From contig CAZHBJ010000052.1 of assembly GCA_964530445.1 (NCBI GenBank), forward strand, positions 1 through 19,442: a stretch of DNA of 19,442 nucleotides, read 5' to 3'. Source of the stretch: FEN-1297 sp964530445 (GTDB taxonomy: Bacteria > Bacteroidota > Ignavibacteria > Ignavibacteriales > Ignavibacteriaceae). Made by a program: the position numbers and the translations under genes. The notes below the pieces were generated by a model. The model did not search any database, had not been told where the DNA came from, and saw only the letters and a list, made by a program, of their open reading frames with translations. Below, in pieces: positions 5,946 through 12,609 of the stretch (its first letter is position 1; each line of letters starts with the position of its first letter).

Positions 5946-8034
5946 AATTTTACTGCTTGCCTTTTTCTTATCGGAAGAAATATTTTCACAAATTCCAATT
6001 AATGGTTTCTGCCGGTATAAAAAATTCCCTATCGAACAAAATTTTAATAATTTAGCAACTTTAAATTATAACGATGATTCCTATACGGATCTCATTCTTT
6101 ATAATCCGGAATTAAAAAAAATTGTATCGCTCCCGGGAAAGTCCAACGGTTCTTTCGGAAAACCTTTGGTGTCAAAAATTCATCTCCCAATTACCTGCAT
6201 TCAAAGTCTGGTTGAAGAAAATAAGTCGGTAAAAAAATATGCATTTACAAGCAGGCAGAATTATAAAGTTGGAATTTTATCTTTCAGAAAAAACGGCAGG
6301 GCTGTTTTAACCGGTTCGATTAAATTTAAATCCTACCCGGATAACATATGCACTGCAGATATCAATCATAACGGTAAGGATGAAATTCTTGTCAGCGGAA
6401 CTGCATTTAACGGTTTATCAATTATCTATCAAGAACGAAGACATTTGAAGACGAAAAAGATTGCTGCAAATACAAGTTTTTCTCAGGCAGTATTTACGGA
6501 TTTAAATAATGACGGCTTCAGCGATATTGCAGCTTTTAACGTGCTTAAAAATAATCTAGTCTTTTTTTATAACGACGGTGTTGGAAGGTTCAGCGAAGTA
6601 CGCACAATAAAAATGGATCAGCCTATTTCATCTCTTCACGCAGTGGATATGAACTTAGACAGTTACAGTGATTTGCTTTTTGTAAAATCCAAATCCATCA
6701 ATATCATGTATGGTGATTTTTCTTCGTCATACGATTCTGTTGTTACTATCCCTACACGCTATTACCCGGATAAAATAATTACCGGTGATTTTAATAGAGA
6801 CGGAAAAATTGATATCGCTTATATAAACCGTGAAGAAGGCATTTTGTCGATTATATATTCAAAAGGCGAAAAAAGCTTTTATCCCGAAATGATATATCTG
6901 CAAAAAAACATGATCAGCAACCTCGTACCGTATTACAGTAAATTTATTAACGGAATTGCTCTTATAAGTCCGGATGGGAATTTATATACAATTACAAATC
7001 TTGAAACCATTTCGGATAATACAAATATTTCCCTGGGGGCTAAACCTTCAGCTATAAATTATTTTGATTATGGAAACAACGGGATTTATGATATATGTTT
7101 TATAGATAATTTTACCAGGACAATAGATTTTATTGTTAGAAATTCTGCAGGGATACCAAAACTATTTTATTCCTACCCACTTTTCAAAGACCATGAAAGA
7201 ATTATTGTGGATGATGCTTCTTCCACGGAAAAAATATTTTTTTGTTTTACACCGGGTAAAAATCTAATTGAAGTATTAAAAATAAATTTTCGGAAAAATA
7301 AATATGAAAGACATATAGTTTACTCTCCAGGTAAAATAGAAGATCTTAAAATTAAGTCAGTTGGAAAAAATTTTGATAATATTTATGTATCGTATTTAAA
7401 AAACGGGCTTTTGGGCTTATGCATAATGGAATTTAGGGATTACCGGTATACGTTTACTAATTTTTCAAATTTAGCGGGGAATATTTACAGTTCCAATGTA
7501 ACCTTGCAGAACGGACCAGGCGTAATATTCTGGAATAACAACGCCAATAAATTAATTACATTACAACGAATAATTATCGGGAACGGAATTAGCAGTGGTA
7601 AGACACTATTAACAATGAATTCTATCGATAGTATATCGATTTATCTTTATACCGCAGATCTATTAAATAACGGTAAGGAAACTTCAATAAGTTTTTTTTA
7701 CGGCAGCAAAAATTTTATTATTGTAACTCGAAATAAAAATAATTTTAAAATTAGCAAAAGCCAACTTGTCGGTGATTATAAAGTAAATAATTTCAAACAG
7801 TTATTTTTCGGTAAATCGCATACGGGACAATCTCAAAAATTATTTGTATATCTCGCAGGTAAAAGTGTAATTTTAAGATTAGATTTTTTGAATTACGGCA
7901 AAGATTTATCCGCAGCTAAAATAATTACTGTCGATAATATTAACAGCTATTTTATAAAAAATATGAGCTTTAATCATTCTTACCTGGTTTATACTGATAA
8001 GATTGATAACTGCATAAAAATAAAGCAACTTTAA
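5887..8034 (+). CDS. Secreted FG-GAP/VCBS repeat protein
   Basis: A roughly 700-residue exported protein with repeats of the integrin-like FG-GAP/VCBS type, which usually fold as a beta-propeller. Calcium-loop-like motifs are visible near residues 158 (DINHNGKDE), 205 (DLNNDGFSD), 254 (DMNLDSYSD), 301 (DFNRDGKID) and 394 (DYGNNGIYD). The second half is more degenerate. A hydrophobic export segment (ILLLAFFL, ending SEEIFSQ) lies at about residues 21-35. The start is uncertain. ATG at 5872 or 5887 gives a long N-terminus that overlaps the thioesterase gene by 59-74 nt. An ATT at 5941 overlapping the thioesterase stop (ATTAA) would give a normal-length signal peptide. No C-terminal T9SS sorting domain is visible. 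The metalloprotease gene follows after 9 bp, suggesting the two act together outside the cell. The ligand is unknown. Confidence 0.78.
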   Translation: MKKHCNVENTDLKTELTVIKILLLAFFLSEEIFSQIPINGFCRYKKFPIEQNFNNLATLNYNDDSYTDLILYNPELKKIVSLPGKSNGSFGKPLVSKIHLPITCIQSLVEENKSVKKYAFTSRQNYKVGILSFRKNGRAVLTGSIKFKSYPDNICTADINHNGKDEILVSGTAFNGLSIIYQERRHLKTKKIAANTSFSQAVFTDLNNDGFSDIAAFNVLKNNLVFFYNDGVGRFSEVRTIKMDQPISSLHAVDMNLDSYSDLLFVKSKSINIMYGDFSSSYDSVVTIPTRYYPDKIITGDFNRDGKIDIAYINREEGILSIIYSKGEKSFYPEMIYLQKNMISNLVPYYSKFINGIALISPDGNLYTITNLETISDNTNISLGAKPSAINYFDYGNNGIYDICFIDNFTRTIDFIVRNSAGIPKLFYSYPLFKDHERIIVDDASSTEKIFFCFTPGKNLIEVLKINFRKNKYERHIVYSPGKIEDLKIKSVGKNFDNIYVSYLKNGLLGLCIMEFRDYRYTFTNFSNLAGNIYSSNVTLQNGPGVIFWNNNANKLITLQRIIIGNGISSGKTLLTMNSIDSISIYLYTADLLNNGKETSISFFYGSKNFIIVTRNKNNFKISKSQLVGDYKVNNFKQLFFGKSHTGQSQKLFVYLAGKSVILRLDFLNYGKDLSAAKIITVDNINSYFIKNMSFNHSYLVYTDKIDNCIKIKQL

Positions 8035-8043
8035 AAATTATAT

Positions 8044-9699
8044 ATGAAATCTATTCTAACAATAATTTTTTTCGGAATAATTATTAATTTGGTTAAAGCT
8101 CAGGATTTAAATAATAGACAGCTTGATTCTTTATATAACAAATTTATTCAAATGCGAGAACCTTCATTGAGTACCAAAGGCATTAAAGGTATTCAGTCTA
8201 TTGATACAACATATTATAAGTGTACATTCGGAATAGTCAGTGAAATCAAAGTGAATTTCAACCGTTTTTCAGCTGTGCAAAAAGCAGTTCTTAAACCTTT
8301 GCTGGCAAGACCTATAACAGACACGAGTTTTGTTACTCCAAACGGATTTTTTAGAGTTCATTATGATGTAACAGGAATAAATGTTCCCCGGTATAACCTG
8401 GATTCCCTGGCAATTGCTTTAGATTCCGCTTATAATTTTGAAGTCAATTATTTAGGTTATCCACCGCCGCCTTCCGATAACGGAGCAGGCGGAGATAATA
8501 AATATGATATTTATATCATTCATCAAGGGGATTCATACGGCTACACCGAACCTGACTCCGAAATTGGTACAGGAACAAACAGGTATACATCATATATGGT
8601 TATTGACAATTCTTTTGCCGGATTTTATACAACAGGAATTAATGCAGCCAGGGTTACCGTTGCTCATGAATTTCACCACAGCATACAAATAGGAGATTAT
8701 ATTTACAGGTATGACTTAGATGAATTTTTTTATGAGTTGACTTCAACATCAATGGAACATTTTGTTTATCCTTCTATTCATGATTATTACCAGTATTTAC
8801 CTGCATACTTTGATAATACTCAATTCTCACTAGGGAAAAATAACGGGGGCAGAAATCAAGAATATGCTTTAGCAATTTGGAATATTTTTCTTGAAGAAAA
8901 TTTCGGGTATGGTATAATAAAAAAACAGTGGCAGTTGATGCCGAATATGAGAGCCCTTCAAGCAATTTCAAACAGTTTACTTGATTACAATACAACCTTC
9001 CGCGAACAGTTTAATAAATTCGGAATTTGGACGTATTATACAAATTATCATGCAGAATCAGGGTATTTCTCTTCGGCGTCCGAATACCCTATTATTCAAC
9101 CGATAACTACACTGCAAATAGTGCCGCCGTCCAAAACAGTACAAATTTCAACTTATCCTGTTACAAATACATTTATTCGTTTTGTTAATCCTTCAAATAA
9201 TGATACTCTTGTAAGCCTTATTACAAACTTCGATATAACTCAGGGAATTGATAGTGTTAATAATTACCTGCCTTTTAAATATACTCTTTACGCGAACAGC
9301 GGTGCAAATTTTTCGTACAGCGAAAAATTCAGCGCTGCAAATCAGGCATTCTGGATTGTTTCAGGTTTCTTAAATAATAAGCTGTTTGAATCGGGAAAAT
9401 ATTTTATCACTAGTAATGATTTTGCATTTCCTTCACCCTTTTCTTACAAAAAGAATTCTTATATTTATATTCCCGTTAAGCCGGATGCTTCTAAGAGTAC
9501 ATATTTAAATATTTATTCTTCAAGTATGAATTTGGTATATTCCAGACAACAAACCATAAGTTCACCGGTAAACGGTAAATATGTTATAGTTTGGAACGGT
9601 TTGAAAAATAACGGGGAAAAACTTCCAACAGGTGTTTATATTTACGTTACTAAATCAGGAGGAAATAAAATTATAGGGAAGCTGGTAATAATTAGATGA
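8044..9699 (+). CDS. Secreted zinc metalloprotease with T9SS type A sorting domain (MXAN_6640-like)
   Basis: A 551-residue exported protein. A signal peptide of about 19 residues ends in VKAQ. The catalytic motif HEFHH (HExxH, residues 208-212) sits in VTVAHEFHHSIQIGDY, and a following DEFFYELTSTSMEHFVYP segment may supply the third zinc ligand. This resembles the family named after MXAN_6640, a putative metalloprotease. Residues from about 460 (FPSPFSY) to the end form a beta-rich domain with GKYVIVWNGLKNNGEKLPTGVYIY and a short terminal KLVIIR, which is the type A sorting domain recognised by the type IX system (PorQ is encoded at 2724-3665). The gene follows the FG-GAP gene by 9 bp and shares ATGA with ccmA. 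The substrate is unknown. The fold is clear, but activity is inferred from the motif only. Confidence 0.85.
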   Translation: MKSILTIIFFGIIINLVKAQDLNNRQLDSLYNKFIQMREPSLSTKGIKGIQSIDTTYYKCTFGIVSEIKVNFNRFSAVQKAVLKPLLARPITDTSFVTPNGFFRVHYDVTGINVPRYNLDSLAIALDSAYNFEVNYLGYPPPPSDNGAGGDNKYDIYIIHQGDSYGYTEPDSEIGTGTNRYTSYMVIDNSFAGFYTTGINAARVTVAHEFHHSIQIGDYIYRYDLDEFFYELTSTSMEHFVYPSIHDYYQYLPAYFDNTQFSLGKNNGGRNQEYALAIWNIFLEENFGYGIIKKQWQLMPNMRALQAISNSLLDYNTTFREQFNKFGIWTYYTNYHAESGYFSSASEYPIIQPITTLQIVPPSKTVQISTYPVTNTFIRFVNPSNNDTLVSLITNFDITQGIDSVNNYLPFKYTLYANSGANFSYSEKFSAANQAFWIVSGFLNNKLFESGKYFITSNDFAFPSPFSYKKNSYIYIPVKPDASKSTYLNIYSSSMNLVYSRQQTISSPVNGKYVIVWNGLKNNGEKLPTGVYIYVTKSGGNKIIGKLVIIR

Positions 9700-10334
9700 G
9701 TAATTATTCTGTAGAAGCTAAAGAATTAAACAAAACTTTTGGAAGAAGATTAATATTTAAGAATCTTAATTTCAAAATACAAAATGAAGGAATACTCGGA
9801 ATTGCGGGAGCAAACGGCTCTGGAAAGTCGACACTGGTAAAAATAATTGCAGGAATTAACTCACCCACAAGCGGAAAAATAATTCATAAAGAAAACGAAA
9901 AAGAAATACTCCCTGAGCGGCTTCACAACTTTATCGGTTTCGTATCGCCGTATCTTGTTTTATATGAAGAATTTTCTGCATGGGAAAATTTAAATTATTT
10001 TGCAGAAATTAGAAAAGTTGAGTTTAATAAAGAAAAAATCGAATATCTTTTAAATGAATTTCTAATTTATAACAGAAAAGACGACCTGGTAAAAACTTAT
10101 TCCTCCGGCATGAAGCAGCGGTTAAAATTTATCTTTGCACTAATGCATTCACCCAAATTATTGATTTTAGACGAGCCCACATCAAATTTAGACGAAAAAG
10201 GGAAAGAATCGGTTTATAAGATTGTTGAAGAAGAAGGAAAATCAAGCTTAGTCATCATTGCTTCGAACGAAAAATCCGACCTGCAATATTGCAGTCAAAT
10301 TATAAAATTAGAAGATTTTAAGAATCATGATTAA
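9696..10334 (+). CDS. ccmA: Heme exporter ATP-binding protein CcmA
   Basis: A 212-residue ABC ATPase that, with CcmB, releases heme-loaded CcmE from CcmC/D during cytochrome c maturation at the inner membrane. Walker A is GANGSGKST (38-46), the ABC signature YSSGMKQR is around 135-142, and Walker B is LLILDEP with D159 and E160. The H-loop position holds Asn191 (VIIASNE) where most ABC ATPases have His. By sequence alone it could be another small ABC ATPase, but its position before ccmB-F supports CcmA. Its ATG overlaps the protease stop as ATGA, so it is translationally coupled to the upstream operon. A 190-bp AT-rich gap with no gene separates it from ccmB. Confidence 0.85.
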   Translation: MSNYSVEAKELNKTFGRRLIFKNLNFKIQNEGILGIAGANGSGKSTLVKIIAGINSPTSGKIIHKENEKEILPERLHNFIGFVSPYLVLYEEFSAWENLNYFAEIRKVEFNKEKIEYLLNEFLIYNRKDDLVKTYSSGMKQRLKFIFALMHSPKLLILDEPTSNLDEKGKESVYKIVEEEGKSSLVIIASNEKSDLQYCSQIIKLEDFKNHD

Positions 10335-10524
10335 ATAATTCCGGCGGCATAGTTATTGTTTCGTTTTAAACAACAAAAATTAAAATTTATATTACAGATT
10401 GAAAAGCCTGATTCTTTGGGCCAAATTAATAATTAAAAGACTATTTTTTATTAAATAAAATTTTTGCTGGTAAAAATTATTAATATACTAAATCAATATT
10501 TTTCCCAAGGCAGAGAATAAGAAA

Positions 10525-11190
10525 ATGAACTTTAGCGCATATGCATTATATAAGAAAGACTTCCGTTCGGAACTAAGGACAAGATATGCGGTAAATTCGC
10601 TTGTTATGTTCATTATTGTTGCAATCAGCGTTATCTTATTTTCAATTGGAAATGAAAAAATCACCCAAAGCTTAACCGATGGTTTATTCTGGGTTGTAAT
10701 ATTTTTCTCTGCAATGTCCGGCCTGGCACGTGCGTTTGTTTCCGAGGAAGAAAGAGGAACCAGTTTAACTCTTCATTTAATTGCATCTCCTTCAACGGTT
10801 TTTTCCGGCAAGCTGCTTTTTAATTTGATATTGGTATTATGCATGAATATTATTATTGCAGTTTTGTATGGAGCACTTTTTGATTCATTTATTATAAGAA
10901 ATTTTGCATTGTTCACTGTTTCTTTCATTCTCGGGAATATCGGGCTTGCAGTGGCATCAACAATAATTGCAGCTATAATTTCCAAAGCAGGCGCAAAAGG
11001 AACTTTGTATCCAGTACTTTCATTTCCGATTTTACTGCCTTTAATTTTAACTTCTGTTCAGTTAACTTTATTGTCTAATCAAGGTGCAAGTTTTATTGAT
11101 GCCAAAATTGAACTGGCAATATTATTTAGTTATGATGTCATTATGCTCACAGCATCATATATGTTATTCGATTTTGTATGGAAAGATTAG
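10525..11190 (+). CDS. ccmB: Heme exporter membrane protein CcmB
   Basis: A 221-residue integral membrane protein, the permease partner of CcmA. A short cytoplasmic N-terminus (YALYKKDFRSELRTRYAVNS) matches the start of the CcmB family. Six hydrophobic segments follow, at about residues 25-43, 52-70, 91-116, 122-150, 160-178 and 190-217. The motif SGLARAFVSEEERGTSLTLHLIASP between the second and third helices is characteristic. The start ATG follows an AGAGAATAAG ribosome site. ccmC begins 23 bp after its stop. It may be expressed from a promoter in the 190-bp gap before it, but no convincing TAnnTTTG box was found there. Confidence 0.88.
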   Translation: MNFSAYALYKKDFRSELRTRYAVNSLVMFIIVAISVILFSIGNEKITQSLTDGLFWVVIFFSAMSGLARAFVSEEERGTSLTLHLIASPSTVFSGKLLFNLILVLCMNIIIAVLYGALFDSFIIRNFALFTVSFILGNIGLAVASTIIAAIISKAGAKGTLYPVLSFPILLPLILTSVQLTLLSNQGASFIDAKIELAILFSYDVIMLTASYMLFDFVWKD

Positions 11191-11213
11191 TAATTTTATT
11201 TATTATTAGGTAA

Positions 11214-11924
11214 ATGAATATGGCGTGGAAAATATTTTTATTTTTGCTTTTAGCTTTCGTCTCGATTGCAGGGATTGCGTTCCCTATTGTACCTGTTCCT
11301 CATGCATGGTATGAATTTCCTCTTATACCAGGATTAAAAGAAAACGCTAAAATAATATTCTTTCATGTCCCTACTGCATGGCTTTCGGTTATTGCATTTT
11401 TAATGTCGACAATTTACAGTATAAAATATTTGCGCAAAAAAAATTTGGATGATGATGCAAAATCTTATGCCGCAGCTCAATTGGGAATAATTTTTACAAT
11501 ACTTGCTACAATTACAGGTGCTGTATGGGCTAAATTTGCTTGGGGCGCTTTTTGGAGCTGGGACCCAAGACAAACAAGTATATTTGCACTCTTATTAATT
11601 TACGGAGCCTGGTTTGCACTAAGGTCTTCAATTGAATCCGAAGAAAAAAGAGCTACCCTTTCGGCAGTTTATTCTATTATAGCATTCTTAACCGTACCGT
11701 TTTTTGTATTTATTATGCCTCGAATTATGAGAGGTTTACACCCCGGTTCATTAGGTGATTCAAATTCCGGACCTGTAATAGATTTTAAGATGAATGCAAA
11801 CATGGAATTAATATTTTTCTTATCTTTAATCGGTTTTACTATCCTTTATTTTTGGATGTGGAACATCGGTTATAAATCATTAATTTATAAAGACAGACTT
11901 AATAAACATTCTATAAAGGAGTAA
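11214..11924 (+). CDS. ccmC: Cytochrome c maturation heme lyase CcmC
   Basis: A 236-residue inner-membrane protein of the heme handling (HHP) family that places heme on CcmE. Six membrane helices are evident. The tryptophan-rich WWD segment WGAFWSWDPRQTS begins at residue 110. The two conserved heme-ligand histidines are in FHVPTAW (H51) and GLHPGS (H176). Two ATG codons are available (11214 and 11220); both give the same protein apart from two residues. The stop overlaps the next gene's region: TAATGTG holds the ccmC stop and the GTG start of ccmD. A GGAG ribosome site for ccmD lies inside the last ccmC codons. Confidence 0.93.
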   Translation: MNMAWKIFLFLLLAFVSIAGIAFPIVPVPHAWYEFPLIPGLKENAKIIFFHVPTAWLSVIAFLMSTIYSIKYLRKKNLDDDAKSYAAAQLGIIFTILATITGAVWAKFAWGAFWSWDPRQTSIFALLLIYGAWFALRSSIESEEKRATLSAVYSIIAFLTVPFFVFIMPRIMRGLHPGSLGDSNSGPVIDFKMNANMELIFFLSLIGFTILYFWMWNIGYKSLIYKDRLNKHSIKE

Positions 11925-11925
11925 T

Positions 11926-12084
11926 GTGCAAGGATTATATGAATTCCTAAACAAAAATGCGATATTTATCGTTATGATAATTGTACTTATCGTGTGGACA
12001 GGAATATTTTTATACCTGTATAACCTCGATAAGAGAATAAAAAGTGTTGAAAAAGAAATGAATGGAGATAAAAATGAAAAATAA
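11926..12084 (+). CDS. ccmD: Small heme-release protein CcmD, GTG start
   Basis: A 52-residue single-span membrane protein in the expected ccmC-ccmE position. The start is GTG at 11926, with GGAG at 11918-11921 in the end of ccmC. The ATG at 11924 is out of frame and would give only eight codons. The protein begins QGLYEFLNKNAIF, crosses the membrane at about residues 12-31 (IFIVMIIVLIVWTGIFLYLY), and ends in a charged stretch with NLDKRIKSVEKEM. This matches the size and plan of CcmD, which helps holo-CcmE leave CcmC. Its end overlaps ccmE by 11 nt. It is easily missed because it is short and lacks ATG. Confidence 0.82.
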   Translation: MQGLYEFLNKNAIFIVMIIVLIVWTGIFLYLYNLDKRIKSVEKEMNGDKNEK

Positions 12085-12472
12085 ATATTTGTTGGGCGGT
12101 TTTATTATTGTTGTATTTCTGGTATTTATGGGTTACTTATTTACTCAAAGTAATATTAAATACGAAAACAACTTTGCTAAAGTTAAGAAACAGGAAAAAA
12201 TTGTAAAGGCTACCGGCAGTTGGATTAGAGACAAGAACTATACTATTGATAAAATAAATAGAACATTCTCATTTTATATAGCGGATAATAGCGGCAACCA
12301 GATGAAAGTTGTATATAACGGGATGATGCCGAATAATTTCGAATCGGCACGAAGCGTAGTTGTAACCGGTGAATATAAGGACGGATACTTCCATGCTACC
12401 AATATATTAACTAAATGTCCTAGCAAATACGAAGGCCAGAACCCGCAGGGCATGAAAACATCTAAGCTGTAA
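12074..12472 (+). CDS. ccmE: Heme chaperone CcmE, Cys-type (CxxxY)
   Basis: A 132-residue membrane-anchored heme chaperone. An N-terminal anchor (about residues 5-22) is followed by an OB-fold domain with 'ATGSWIRDKNYTID', 'FSFYIADNSGNQMKVVYNGMMP' and 'VVVTGEYKDGYFHATNIL'. In the classical protein the next segment holds the heme-binding His in HxxxY; here it reads LTKCPSKYEG, with Cys115 and Tyr119, that is CxxxY. This variant is known from some archaea and bacteria that also lack CcmH. I chose ATG 12074 because GGAG at 12064-12067 lies 6 nt before it; ATG 12062 would add four residues. ccmE overlaps ccmD by 11 nt. A 137-bp gap with a stem-loop separates it from ccmF. Confidence 0.9.
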   Translation: MKNKYLLGGFIIVVFLVFMGYLFTQSNIKYENNFAKVKKQEKIVKATGSWIRDKNYTIDKINRTFSFYIADNSGNQMKVVYNGMMPNNFESARSVVVTGEYKDGYFHATNILTKCPSKYEGQNPQGMKTSKL

Positions 12473-12504
12473 ACTTTCTTTCACTTCAGGAATAATGCGG
12501 ACAA

Positions 12505-12532
12505 CAATCCTTTAATCAACCTTAAGGGATTG
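12505..12532 (+). other. Stem-loop between ccmE and ccmF
   Basis: CAATCCTTTAA (12505-12515) pairs with TTAAGGGATTG (12522-12532): eleven base pairs, ten of them standard and one G-U, around a 6-nt loop TCAACC. The bases that follow (AGTTATTCATTTTAT) are not a proper U-run, so it is a poor terminator. It may be a partial attenuator, an mRNA processing or stability element, or chance. It sits inside the ccm cluster, where it could lower ccmF expression relative to ccmE. Confidence 0.45.
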
Positions 12533-12609
12533 AGTTATTCATTTTATATGATTTAAGATATTTTTATCTATTAATTATCATTAACCAATAATTAGGTTAT
12601 GAGGAATAA

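Noticed and set aside
8774..8995. Minus-strand open frame inside the metalloprotease gene
   Set aside because: It lies antisense to conserved protease sequence and has no ribosome site or recognisable domain.
10335..10524. Hidden small gene or terminator in the ccmA-ccmB gap
   Set aside because: No frame of useful length. The best hairpin (TTGTTT with AAACAA) is a 6-bp A/T stem, and candidate -10 words differ from TAnnTTTG.
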